In this document: in pieces, positions 9,686-24,046 of the stretch
How the letters are laid out: each line of letters begins with the position of its first letter
Numbering within the stretch: position 1 is the first letter of the stretch
Source of the DNA: Thamnocephalis sphaerospora
Lineage: Eukaryota > Zoopagomycota > Zoopagomycetes > Zoopagales > Sigmoideomycetaceae
Assembly (NCBI GenBank): GCA_003614735.1
Contig: KZ992485.1
Location: forward strand, 1-43,427
Direction of reading: 5' to 3'
Length of the DNA: 43,427 bases
Notes under the pieces: generated by a model
What the model was told of the DNA's origin: nothing
Seen by the model: the letters and a program-made list of their open reading frames with translations, nothing else
Database searches by the model: none
Translations under genes and position numbers: made by a program

Positions 9686-10549
9686 TTAAAGCGTCCGTTT
9701 CAAAAAGTCTGACCGGGAGGTGGGCTGTACCGCGGGAAACATGGCATTGTCCACGCCCGACAGCGCTGCGTGTCCCTGGCTGGCCACCCAAAGCGACAGG
9801 TAGCCCAGGTCCTCTTGCGTGGCGCTCGGATCGCTGGCGCTGAACACGCACGGCTCGGTGACGGGCGTGTACGTGGCGTCTGTCGCCTCTCCCAGGTGTG
9901 CCTCGAGCTGAGCGTGTCGTACTGGAAACGCAACGACGCGTTGCGGCTGCGCGGATCGCTCAGCGACACGGCGATAAAGCGCGCCAGATCATCCAGCACA
10001 ATAAGCGAGATACCCTGGTGTCCGTCGCCAATAAACGTCGCGGTCCGTCGCCAATAAACGTCGCGGTCCGTCGCGCAATGTCGACGCCGTTGGCCGGGTT
10101 TAGAAACTCGTCCAACAGAAAGCCGCAAAGTAGCGCGTGTACGCCAGACCAGTCTCTGCAATGACGTGCTCCACAGCGCTTGGGTCGCGGTGGATAGCCG
10201 CGAGAAACACAGGCGCGTCGACAAGGCAGTCGAAAGGCACCACACGCTGTAGGCCCGCCTCTTTGGCAGCGCGGATCAGCGCGCGCTGCACCCTGCCGAG
10301 CTGCTGGTAGCCAAGTGCGCCTACCAGCGTGTCGGCGCCCCGGAGGGCCTGCACTAAGCTGCCAGTCTTGGCATCGTCAGCCGCTACTATGCGTACACCC
10401 TGCTGGCGCAACGTGGCAAGGTGCATGGACTCGGAGCCGACGCGTGACAACACGCTGACTTGGTAGCTGCCGCGGGCCAGCAGCGCATGAACAATGGCTC
10501 GTCTCACTTGGCCAGTGCCTCCGGCCACCACAATATGCGCTGGGATCAT
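9686..10549 (-). pseudogene. NmrA-like NAD(P)-binding reductase, frame-broken
   Basis: From the ATG at 10547-10549 the frame reads as an atypical SDR/NmrA or isoflavone-reductase-like protein: HIVVAGGTGQV at the dinucleotide site, ALRGADTLVGALG, then LIRAAKEAGLQRVV. The frame hits a stop at 10100-10102, yet family-like sequence carries on in other frames. FLLDEFLNPANGVDI follows after an apparent 1-nt loss near 10124-10129. TFIGDGHQGISLIVLDDLA follows after a 23-bp tandem duplication at 10028-10073. LEAHLGEATDATYTPV and onward follow after another apparent 1-nt loss near 9901-9912, running to a stop at 9686-9688. No splice sites explain the shifts. The first glycine motif is also imperfect (R where G is usual). 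Pseudogene is likeliest; sequencing error could explain the single-base shifts but not the duplication. Confidence 0.72.
10028..10073. repeat. 23-bp perfect tandem duplication inside the NmrA-like gene
   Basis: Two identical copies of a 23-nt unit (10028-10050, 10051-10073; each begins CCAATAAACG and ends GGTCCGTCG). 23 is not a multiple of three, so it shifts the coding frame of the minus-strand gene. Confidence 0.95.
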
Positions 10550-10792
10550 GCAAACTCTTTGGTACGATGGCGCGGCAGCTAATGCATGGATGCGTGAATG
10601 AAGCGTGTGTCTATGCTGCCTCCGCACATCCTGCTGTTTTCTTGAACGCAGCAGGATGCGTCATGCCGTGGAGATTAGCAAAGTGGCTCTGCTAGCGGCC
10701 TGGACGGCTGACCTGTGAGGTAGGCATGTTGGTCGTATCAGCATGCGGTCCTTTTTCTCACTTGTTTTCTTTCCACGCTGGCGACACTTGCG

Positions 10793-13680
10793 ATGCAGGA
10801 CACTACGCGGAAAAAGACCAGGCGTCGTGTGCCACTGCGCGCCCTGGTGCGGATGACGGTAATTGCGGCCAAGCCGCAGTCCGCCGACAGTGAGGACGCA
10901 GTGCTTGCCAGAGCGCTGAGCCAAGAACCGCGTCTTGGGCAAATTATGGAAAACTGGTGTCGCAATCATTCGTTCTGCCTGGGCGATAAGCTGACCAAGA
11001 ATCGTGAAGAAGCTTTGTCAGCCAAGGAACGGGGCACCAAGGCGTTCGTCAGTGGCTGCTATACAACGGCACTGTACGAGTACCAGCATGTAGGTGGCTG
11101 ACCTGCGGGCCGTGACAAAAGCCCCGCCGAGTTGACGCGTTATGCAGTGTGTGCGCCATGCCGTCACCACCAGGGATGCAGGCACGGCAATGCCGCTGAG
11201 CACCGCTTATGCGAACCGGTCGGCCGCGCTGTTTGCGCTCGCAGATGCCACCAAGCTGCCGGACCCGTCTGAAATGTTGGTTGACGTGATTGGTGTGGGC
11301 ACACGCCACATCCTGCTGGAAGCGGCCAAACACGATGTGTTGCGCGCACTAGGCTCGGGCTATCCCAAGGAGACGGCCTGTAAGCTGCATTTGCGCTATG
11401 CGCGCTGCCTTCAGGAACAGGATGTGGCGTCGCTACTGCGCATGGAAGGGGTGTCGCGGGATGTGCTGCTCAAAGCGTCGCTGGAAAATCTAAGACAGAC
11501 CGAGGCGGCATTTGCCGACGCGCTCGACTCGGTCAACGACATGGCTACCGAGCAGGAACAGACCCATTGGCGTGAAAAGGTGATGCGTGCACAGAGCGCA
11601 TGGCACAAGAAGAATACGCACGTTTCACCCCAGCAGCTACGCCAGCTGATGGCCATGGGCCGCGTGCGCAAACAGCTGGAAGAGCGAGCGCAGCCGGAGC
11701 GGCGATCGACACCGCGCTTGAGTGAGCATGTGGAACTGCATCGCGACGACACTCAAGGTCGCTTTGCGCGTGCCGCACACAACCTCGCAGCTGGCACGGA
11801 GCTGCTTAACGAGTCGGCGTTTATGTGGACTTTGCATCCCGATGTCAAGGGTGTCGTTTGCGAAGCGTGTTTGCAGGATCTTGACGTGGATTTTGTCCCG
11901 TAAGTGGCGATGGTCGTATTGGCGACGACGTGGCAACAGCGAAACGTTTGGCTGATGAAGGCGCGAATATGGACATGCTACAGGTGCACACGTTGTCCAG
12001 ACGCATTCTACTGTTCAAAGCGCTGCCGTATTGTTGCGCGGACGCTTTTTCACGGTCGAGAATGCGGTCGAGCTTGGGCCGTGGACATCGAGGACGATAT
12101 ACTACTGGCCATTCGGATGATGTTTGCCTTGGAGCGAGAACGTGAGCGAGCAAGCAAGCGTGCCGCCAGTGCATCACCCGCCGGTCATTCTGATCCGCTT
12201 GCGGCATGGCCAGGTGCGACAGATGGTGGCGGTGTAGTTGGAGGGTGCCAACCTGCCGCTAACGACAACGCTTCTTGTCTGACTTAGGTGTGCACGAAAT
12301 TGAGGACAATGCCGCTCAGCTACCGCTGGTGGACTTGTACACGTTCAAGCTGATGACCCACATACTCAGCCAGGCGCTGGACTTGACGCCGGAGCAGAGA
12401 GTGCTGCTGACACGCTGCCAGATGCAAGTGCAGTTCAACTCGTTGCTCAGTCGACGCATGGCAACAGGCAGCAGAATGACTGTGTTTTCGCTCACGGGCA
12501 TCAAGGACCGCTTTGAGCTGACCAACGGACCGCCGCCCAACGATGAGATTCAAGAGATTGTGGTGTGCCGTGCCATCTATCGCTGCCTCTCCATGTTCAA
12601 CCACAGCTGCATGCCCAACACATTGGGAGGCTGCGACACGGCTGAAATGGACATGTCGACCAAGGTGCGGCAAAAGATTAGCAAGCTGGGCCAGGAATCA
12701 CAGGAGTACCGTGACCATGCGAGCCACGGTGGCGACATTACACTACGGGTGGTGCAGGATACGGCAGCCCACGAGCCGCTTTGCATCAGCTACGGACCAA
12801 CTGTATCGCGCATGGGCTTCATCGAACGACAGCATTGGCTCAGGGAGCACTATCATTTCGTATGCCGATGTGCTGCGTGTTGGCAAGTACCATGAACAGG
12901 CGCTAGCTGAAAGCCGGTCGTTGCTAACAGAGTGCGCGCTATCTTGACTTGCAGCACGGGCGACGAGGACGCACATAGCGCCGACTTTGTGTGCCCAAAC
13001 AAGTGTGATGCTACGCTTTTAGCCACCGAGCACACCTGTAAGAAATGCGGTCATGCGGTTGATTTGGAAGCACGCAAAAAGGTAGGACAAGATACACGAC
13101 TGGCGGTGACTATAGTCGACCTCTGACGTGCTAGAGACGGCTGCAGATGGAGGACGAGATTGCAACGCTGCTGAGCCAGCCCAACATTGAAACAGATGTA
13201 GACACGCTCTGCAAGAATCTTGAACTTCACAGCAAACTCTATTCTTCCAGCAGTCTCAAACTGGGCGAAGCGCATGACCGACTTGCACGTGCCTACCATA
13301 GTCAAGGTAGGCGTATTGGCACTGAGCAGCACAATCTGCCTGCACACCTGCTTAACCTGGTCCGATTGCTTTAGGCAAACTTGAGCTAGCAGCGAAGCAC
13401 TGTTCTATATCATTGCAAATCGTCACTCACGTGTTTGGCGGCGAGTCACCGGAAACAGCCCGTGAACTGTTCAAGCAGGTCACGCTAGTAACGGCAGCGT
13501 AGGTAACAGCGGTGGCGGAACGGGCAGCTGGATGGCGTTGCTTATGCGATCGCTGCTAGATATCCGCATAGCGCTGCAACCCGGACTTTGCAGTCGCTTG
13601 CGTTACGGCTACATTTGAAGATGTTTGGTGAAGACCATCCGACCACGCGAGCCATCAAAGAGCTCATCCATAGTACATGA
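10793..13680 (+). CDS. SMYD4: SMYD4-like TPR/SET/MYND lysine methyltransferase
   Basis: Predicted protein lysine methyltransferase of the SMYD4 class. Exons 10793-11089, 11148-11899, 11984-12213, 12288-12882, 12955-13081, 13147-13306, 13375-13487 and 13528-13680 give 808 aa, close to the roughly 800 aa of animal SMYD4. TPR-like helices lie at about 60-125. A split SET domain starts near 293 (GRFARAAHNLAAGTELL) and is interrupted by a MYND zinc finger (337-380: CEAC, CTRC, YCSKRC, H-x3-C). It resumes with the catalytic NHSCMPNT (about 531), ISYGP (about 593) and post-SET CRCAAC (619-624). C-terminal TPR-like helices end the protein (RLHLKMFGEDHPTT). Intron 4 is GC-AG (12883-12954); intron 7 is only 40 nt. 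It diverges from the NmrA-like pseudogene over 243 nt. Substrate unknown. Confidence 0.9.
12883..12954 (+). other. GC-AG intron, SMYD4 intron 4
   Basis: Donor TTG|GCAAGTA, acceptor TTGCAG. The phase-2 junction adds a Cys directly after post-SET CRCAAC. The GT three bases further on (CAA|GTACC) is in the wrong phase. Confidence 0.8.
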
Positions 13681-13718
13681 GCCAAGGTGCGCTGCCAACG
13701 ACGCAACATTTTTTGCAT

Positions 13719-13724
13719 AATAAA
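13719..13724 (+). terminator. Polyadenylation signal of SMYD4
   Basis: AATAAA 39 nt past the SMYD4 stop. The DDX42 ATG is only 117 nt further, so the two transcription units are packed end to start. Confidence 0.6.
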
Positions 13725-13840
13725 GGCATGCTAGCATCTGCACTGTACCAAATGGCGGCAAAGCCCGGAGCACCGATGGCCCATTGGCTGATTTGCCGCG
13801 TTGCTTGTTGTCGTTTGTGGCTTCCTCCGTTACCTGCACT

Positions 13841-17236
<3,396 letters not shown>

Positions 17237-17672
17237 CGCTGCAGATGCGTTTACGTGGGTTTTGGACAATATACAGCCTACTCCGCCGTCACGTTGCGCT
17301 GCTCGCCAAGAACGTGGCTGTACTGTACGCCCTAGCCAGTTCATTGTGACTGGAATAGTAGGCGTTCGCTGCCAGGCCGACCGGTCTAGCCCTAGTCGGT
17401 GTAAACTCCGCCACATCCGTCGATGCCGCGGTTATGCGGCTCTGCACCATCAAAGGCAACACGTGCTACACGAGGACAAACGCGTATCGGCGCTCATAAT
17501 GCCTCTGTTAGTACTACGCTTGCAAAGCCAACCGCGCAGAGGTGTGGCAGCGGTGGCTACGCTCGGCAGTCGCTGTGCTACGCAGCGTGGCACTGGTCGT
17601 TTCGGCACAATAAGCCGTACTCGTCCGCATGCATGCCCACACGCTCACTCGCTGGCTGGCCTGCCTGTTTGG

Positions 17673-17708
<36 letters not shown>

Positions 17709-18185
17709 CTGCATTCTGCCACACGATAACAGAACACGCCTTCTGTGTCAGCGTGAGGAGACGGTTACCTACCGGTGGTAGCAGCATCGCTTTCTTTCAT
17801 TCCCTTCTACCAGTATATTGTCTCCTTGTCGGCTCCTTCTCGTGTTGCCATCAGTCCGCGTCCAACGCCAGCGTCCTTGCTTCATTCCGTCGCACCTCTT
17901 TTGTTATTCTCTTGACGGCCTGGTCGTGCCATTGCGGCCGCTAAGCTGTCGGCACAGTGTATGCGCAACACTGGTCGTTGGACGGTGGAATCTTTCTGAC
18001 GCTGGACTGAACAGCATACAGCCAAGTGGATGCGGATAGACCAGCCTGCCGCTGTGTTCGCACTGGTTTCATTGTCTATTGAAACGGTCGCCGTACGCTG
18101 CATTTAGTGATATCGCAGCGCTGTGGCCGAGTCTTTGCACCGTAGCCTTTTTCTGGACCATCTTCCTGTCGTCTCTACCTCCGCC
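17237..18185. other. Intergenic, pyrimidine-rich upstream of the five-module gene
   Basis: About 950 nt without a credible gene. It contains the (CCTG)9 repeat and CT-rich stretches on the plus strand, typical of fungal promoters and 5' leaders. It should hold the DDX42 3' UTR and the promoter of the gene at 18186. Confidence 0.55.
17673..17708. repeat. (CCTG)9 tetranucleotide repeat
   Basis: Nine perfect CCTG units, 36 nt, in intergenic sequence. Confidence 0.97.
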
Positions 18186-19626
18186 ATGACTTCCCGGCTG
18201 CGTCGGCTGCTCAGGCGAAACTCCAATGGCGACCTGACCGAGACCAGCAAGCGTACACAGTCGCCATCCCGCGCCAACACGCTGGTGGTGGCCAGCAGGT
18301 AAGCGCAGTGGCTGGGTTTTACGGTCGAGAGGCCATGTTCACCGTGTCCGCCCGCAGGCATACATCGGCAACCAGCTCGCTAGAGCGCATTGCAGTGCTC
18401 TCCAAGCAGCTGGCCAGTGCGGGTACGCATGGCTTCATCTGCACGACGACTAACCGCCTGGGCTCGCATGCATTGTCACTCCGCTGGCATCAGACCACCG
18501 GCCGAGTGCTGGACGATGACCACGCGCACCGGTACATTGCGCCCGAGGAGGTGTGCACGGTGGCCTCGGTGGCCGATGACGCTAGCGTAGGCAACACTGC
18601 CACGCGTGTCTACCAGCTGGCTCCCGTGGCGCAGGTGGACCTCTCAGCGGCCAGCATAAACGCTGCAAAGGCTGCTGCCAACCAACCAGCGCCGGCAGTT
18701 CCAGAAGTGCGTCGACGTGAAGCGCGCCATGAGCTCTACCTGCTGTTGCACTGTGCGGTCGAGCCAAATGACCAGCCTTATCACACGGCTGAATGGGCCA
18801 TGACGCCAGCGGGCATCACCGCGGGAGAATGGTCAATCTGGCGGGTGCTCTCCAAGGCGTTGCTGCTGGATCGCTGTCCGCAGGGCACCACCAGTTCACG
18901 CCATGCTTCGCTAAGCCATGTCGGTGCACGCGATGCAGTAGCGCTGGACGTCTTTATGATGCCCAAGCAGCCACCGGTGCTCATTGTCAACGTGAAGCCA
19001 GTCGAGAATGCGCTACAGAGTATGATTGGAGGACGCCATGTCTCCATGCGATCCACGACGCCGCGTCGGTCCATCTTTGATTTGCCCAATCTCAAGGCAG
19101 CTAGTATTCTGCCGGCAGTTACGGTCGTGATTGATAACCAGACGGACGATCTGAATCTACAGCGCGGCGGCACATTTGGTCTGCGCTGCTACTCGCCATC
19201 GTCGGACACCTGGGCGCCGTCGATCCCGCCGGGCAAGCGCGTCAACGCGGCTTTTTCGCCGTTTGAGGAAGAAAGTGCGGCGGCTGGTCTCATCGTCTAC
19301 GAACTCGATCGGCCCTGTGGTCCATGGCTCAAAGATCGCCCGGCTGTGGCAGTTGCTTGGCGTATTCGCGGTGATATTGTCGATGCACACGTCATGGCGT
19401 CGGAACGCGGTCAGTGGAACGAACTCGTGCTGGATACCCGGCTGGAAATTGAGCTGCCGGTGGCCTCGGCGCGCGGCAGCCTGGGCGCTGACAGTCGGCA
19501 GGCGTCGCAGCGCATTCCGCTGGATGAGCAGGCCCAGTCGCACGTCATGCTGCATCTCGAATGGCACCAGGACGAGGGTGTACAGCTGAAAGTGACGATT
19601 GCTCAGCAGATGCGGGTACGTGCTTG

Positions 19627-19664
<38 letters not shown>

Positions 19665-22451
19665 ATACCACGGCACGGCATGGTTGCTGACGGTTGTACC
19701 TGCTTAGGCGCCGAGCCGGACACCATCGGGTAACAGCAATCGGAAAATACCGCGCTCGTCCAGCATCCTCTCTCGCGGTAAGCATCTGCCAGCGCAGTGA
19801 TGGCGGAGCTCTACGCTGTCGCTAATGTGAACCCATCTGCGACGGTTGCTGTGGTGCTAGCTTCATCGGTGCGCTATCGTGGAGGTCGCGTGCTTACCCG
19901 TGTGAATGGAACGGTCGTCCGGGCTGCCGTGCCGCGCCTGTCTTCATCGCCTATTCTATTTACGCTGCGTCTCGTCAACAAGCACTCGCGTGTAACGTTG
20001 TCTGGCCGACACACCGTAGCACTGGATGGCGCTGTGGTGGCGCAGCCCACCGAGCAGCTGTCCAGAGGCCAGGACACATTCGGCGTGTTCACGCCTGCCA
20101 TCCATACCGGCCTCACCTCGGGCCTTTTGCTGTTTGCGCTGGTCAATGCCGCCGACGGTCTGCCACTTGCACAATATCCCTGTATCATTGTAGCATGGAG
20201 CGCGTCGCTGCAGTCGGCGCCACTGCTGCTGGCCCATACCATGCGCATTCCGCCAGAGCAAACAAGCATCATCACTGAGCCAGTCGTAGCCAAAAGCATC
20301 TTCAACAAGCTAAAGAACGAGTTTGCCGAAGCGGCAAAGGTGCGGCGAAACATTCAGCTGGACGAGGATACTCTTTTGAGTCTTTCGGCCAATCTGCGTG
20401 GTGACACCGACAGTATCGGCGTAGATGTGATCATTGACGAGCGGCCGGTGTACGCCGATATGCCGGCACCGTCGACATTGATGACAGCCAGCCACTCGGG
20501 CAGCCCGACAGTGTCCGAAAAGAGCCTAGCTGAGGACGCCAGCGTAGCGCAGAATGATCCGTCTGCTCAAGCGTAAGTAGTCCAAATTAGACGAGGCTGA
20601 TTTGCCTGCGCTAACATGCGTGTCGGCCGGCAGACCAATGTCCACCTCTCCGGATAGCAGTGACGTACCTAGGACGTTACCAGACAATGACGCGCACCAT
20701 GCTACGCCGACCGCTGTTGATCCTGCGTCAGAGATTGCCGTCGCGCCCAGCATCGCGCCCGATGGCAGCGTTGTATCCAACGGGCTACGCGATGCGGACG
20801 CCATGTCCAATGTGACACACGATACTGACTCGGTCAAGTCGCCCGATGCGTATTTCTTGCCAGAGCTGAGCTTTGCCGGCGACATTACGCTGTCGCCAAC
20901 CCCTCTCGCGCCCGAAAGCCCCATCAACCAGATTCTGCCATCGCCCGCCACAAGCGCCTGCTATCCGCCCAGCCTCGTGGGCGGCGACTCGCCTGCCAGT
21001 CTGCTGCTGCGCACACCAGTCCTTGCCGGCGAGCAGGCAAGCCTCACGATGGAGATTTGCGCTTCGCCCGAGGCAATGCATGGTATACCGTACAACGCAG
21101 AGCCGCAGCTTGCCATCACCGTAGCCAATGCACTGCGAGACGCACAGCTACAATTTATGTCGGCGTACCCACTTGATGCCGGCGCCGAGCTGTCCAACCC
21201 GATTGTGGACGCAGGCGAGCAGACCATGATGGTTCTCTCGCCAGAGTTTGAAAATGACGGCGACTTGCCGCTGCCTGCCATCACGCTCAGCGGCTGCATG
21301 CTCTTTATGCTGAGCCTACCCGAGTCGATAACGCAGGAACACTCGCTTTACTTGCTCATTGGATGGAACGTTACCGTTGGCGCAAATGTTGCAGCCAGCA
21401 GCAGCAGCAGCAGCAGCGATGACCGTCTGCTAATGACGCTGCTGCATGCTGGCGCAGCTGAACTGCCAATTGACGACGCGGAATGGGAGCGTCTACTGAG
21501 CACGCTCGACAGTACTGGTGGATTCTCCGCCGACAGCAAGGTGGCGCTGCCGTTTGAAGTGGACGACACACAGCTGATGCTGGAAGCCGAGTTGGTTCAG
21601 GGCATGGCCACCACACTGACGGTCCGACTCGAAGGCGTGGTACGTAACGGCTGCTTCTACCACTGCTCAGCCACGTAGACTAATCTCAACGCGCTGCCTC
21701 CCATTAGGCGACATCCGCAGCGCAGAACCTGCAGCTGCAGTACCCTACGCCGCTCAAGGAGCTCATGCTGGGTAAGAGTTGCGGGGCACTTGCGTGCAAC
21801 GGCTTGCGTCGCTGCCAAATACGCGTAATCTAACTCTGCGACATGGCTTTAAACATGGCAGCACCATCGGGTGCTGGAGTAAATGGCGTCGCCGACGACG
21901 AAGAGAGCGTCGATGCACTTCTCACGATTAATCTGCACAACCGTCACCCAAGCCTGCGCTTGCGGCAGTCGGCTACCTTTGTCGTGACTGGCGAGTGCAT
22001 CCGGCAGGCACCTGATGTGGTCAAGCCGGGTACAAACGCCATGCTTCTCTTCACACCGGCAGCTGATCCGGTCACTTGCAGTGGTCTGCAGCTATTCCTC
22101 ATCTGCGATGCCAACGACACGCCGCTTTTGGGACGGCCGCATCTGGTGATGGGCTGGGATACCGACAGCGAGATGGAAGAGCGCAGTTTCTTTGCCCGCG
22201 TGGTCGATGATCCGTTCGGCGGCCGCGATAGCCAGGAGGTCCACGAGACGGCCGACTGGATGGCGCGCGCATCACTGCTTGAGCAGCTGGCGCGCGGTCG
22301 CAAGTACGACGCCGGTCGACGTGTGACCACCCGCTGCACGCTGACCACAGGAGGAAGTGATCCGCAGGAAGGTCACCTTTCCGTGCAGGCGCTTATGCCA
22401 GCCACCGGCAGCCTGCTGCTAGAGGTTGAATTCTGCCTTTGCGCACAGTGA
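18186..22451 (+). CDS. Unknown 1270-aa protein with five diverged beta-rich modules
   Basis: Not recognised. Exons 18186-18298, 18358-19615, 19708-19777, 19861-20572, 20634-21639, 21708-21771 and 21862-22451 give 1270 aa in frame. After a basic, Ser-rich N-terminus (MTSRLRRLLRRNSNGDL) the chain holds five similar units, whose first halves lie at about residues 60-190, 292-376, 505-596, 874-964 and 1094-1176. Each reads roughly: beta strand with an Asn (VIDNQ, RLVNK, TVANA, NLHNR), L-x-L strand, Pro-rich turn, P-G or related turn (PPGKR, KPGTN) before F-x-P, a hydrophobic strand (LIVYEL, LLFALV, LFMLSL, LQLFLI), then a Trp strand (VAWRI, VAWSA, IGWNV, MGWDT). A second half of 70-90 aa ends in two more strands. 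Linkers are Ser/Pro-rich. No signal peptide or membrane segment is seen, so it is probably cytoplasmic. A distant likeness to actinoporin-like or fungal lectin-type beta sandwiches is possible but unproven. Confidence 0.78.
19629..19663. repeat. (GT)17 microsatellite in an intron of the five-module gene
   Basis: GT dinucleotides fill about a third of the 92-nt intron 19616-19707, starting 13 nt after the donor. Confidence 0.96.
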
Positions 22452-23255
22452 TAGCTGCGTGGATACGTTCATCGCCAGTCTGGCTATGCTTGTTCGCATT
22501 CGGCATATGGCCAGGCTAGCATGTGCCAGTTCATAGCCTGCCGCTGCTGTGCCTTGTGCACCAACTCGACAGCCATCCATCGTCATTTCCTCGTTCGCGT
22601 CTTACCTATTCGTACATCTGCCTGTCCCAGTTTGTGTATTTTGTTACATTAATCATATCACAACCAGCTGCGTTCGCCGCTTTTGCGTCTACACGTTCAT
22701 CCCACTGTGCTATGCTGGATAAACCGGCGGGTACAACGTCACAGACCTTGACGGTTGGTGCAGCCCGATGACCGCGTCCAACCGACCACTGCGTTTCTTA
22801 GAACGACACGTCTGGAGCGGGGTGAGCTGCTGTATTGGTTGGCGGGGTATTATCTACGATTAGAACCAATGGTACATACGTGAGGATGCGAGGCCTTTCG
22901 GTATAACCTATCGTGATGGACGCAGACCGCCGGTCGCCACAAAAAGAATGCATGCATACGCTGGTCTTGCTCGATAAGAATGACGCAGAATATTTGGCGC
23001 CTGCTTGGGCGCACAGTGCAGTCCTCGCCAGAGCCGTGGCGAATGAGCACAGCGCATGCATGATGCGGTGCCCTGCTCGTCCGAATGCAGTTAGCTGCCG
23101 GTACGACGTCGCAGTCGTCGTATCCCGGAACGGAAATGGTCGGGCAGCCACCACAGGGCAGCAGTAGCTGTGCACCTGTGTTTGCGCATCACCGGGCCAA
23201 CTCACCAACGTCGCAGGACAGGGAGCTGAACGATAGCGGCTAGCGCAAGTGCCGC
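22452..23255. other. Intergenic before the metallothionein gene
   Basis: About 800 nt. Open frames on both strands are short and compositionally biased; no gene called. It holds the 3' UTR of the five-module gene and upstream control sequence of the metallothionein gene. Confidence 0.5.
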
Positions 23256-23262
23256 TATAAAT
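23256..23262 (+). promoter_or_regulatory. TATA box of the metallothionein gene
   Basis: TATAAAT 95 nt upstream of the metallothionein ATG, in otherwise GC-rich sequence. It predicts a transcript start near 23290 with a leader of about 60 nt, fitting a short inducible gene. Confidence 0.65.
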
Positions 23263-23350
23263 GCTGGATCTACTTGCCATCTGCTCGCGCCAAACCATCG
23301 CAAGTCCACTTTGCCGCTGCCACCTACGCTTTACCACCACAACAATCGAC

Positions 23351-23455
23351 ATGGAACTCTACAACTGCGGCTGCTCCTGCACCAAGTGCGCCAACGGCAC
23401 CTGCTCCTGCGGCAGCTCCTGCGGCAGCTCCACCTGCACCTGCGGAAAGCAGTGA
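23351..23455 (+). CDS. Cys-rich metallothionein, 34 aa
   Basis: Small cytosolic metal-thiolate protein, probably binding Cu(I). The ATG at 23351 opens a 34-aa frame with 9 Cys (26%) arranged as C-x-C-x-C-x2-C in the first half and C-x-C, C, C-x-C in the second, with Gly and Ser as spacers, no His and a single Tyr. Ascomycete copper metallothioneins have about 25 residues and 7 Cys, so this one is slightly longer. An in-frame ATG upstream at 23261 would add about 30 unrelated residues, but it lies immediately after the TATA box and is rejected. The gene is intronless, with its own TATA box and an AATAAA 124 nt past the stop. Confident as metallothionein; metal preference is inferred. Confidence 0.85.
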   Translation: MELYNCGCSCTKCANGTCSCGSSCGSSTCTCGKQ

Positions 23456-23578
23456 GCCAAGACCACCACTGTAGCAGCGAATGCCTTCATCTCAGCTCAT
23501 ACGCACTAGTTGATGCTCGTCTGCAGCCAACGTTGCGGCTTGTACAGCAAGAAGGTGCAAAGATGAAAGGCCAACTGC

Positions 23579-23584
23579 AATAAA
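23579..23584 (+). terminator. Polyadenylation signal of the metallothionein gene
   Basis: AATAAA 124 nt after the metallothionein stop codon, the first such hexamer downstream. Confidence 0.55.
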
Positions 23585-24046
23585 TATCACCGGCGATACA
23601 TTTACCAGTGCATCCAACCTAGTCAATGCCAGACACAATGGAGGCAGTGTTGTATATTGGAATGGCCTGGTGCCAATATATGTGCTTGTCAGTGAGGCCA
23701 ACTGGGCTGAATCATTGCATTGTATGATAAAGGACGATCCCACTTTAGCTTACCTGGCTCGGTTAGAAGGTTGCAACCCGCTCAGGATAGCGTCTGTAGA
23801 CTGGCATGGAAGACTGATCAATGCCACATCCTAAGCGGCGCTACAGCATTTTTATAGAGTCAAGGCCACGCTACAGTATGTCTGCATTTAGCGAGATTGT
23901 TTATATCACGATGCTTTTGCAGTTTATCTGTACATGTGCACAAAAAAAAGAAAAAACAGAGCGGGCAGTGTGCTTGTGAATCTGCCGCCGCACGCCTCTG
24001 ACTCTGACCTTTATTCACGTCCTTGACGCATATTCTCGCAGCAAAC
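23585..24046. other. Intergenic before NOP2
   Basis: 462 nt, more AT-rich than its surroundings, with an A-run near 23941. No gene seen; it includes the NOP2 promoter. Confidence 0.5.

Noticed and set aside
23261-23350. N-terminal extension of the metallothionein
   Set aside because: The upstream ATG lies directly after the TATA box, before the expected transcript start, and encodes unrelated sequence.
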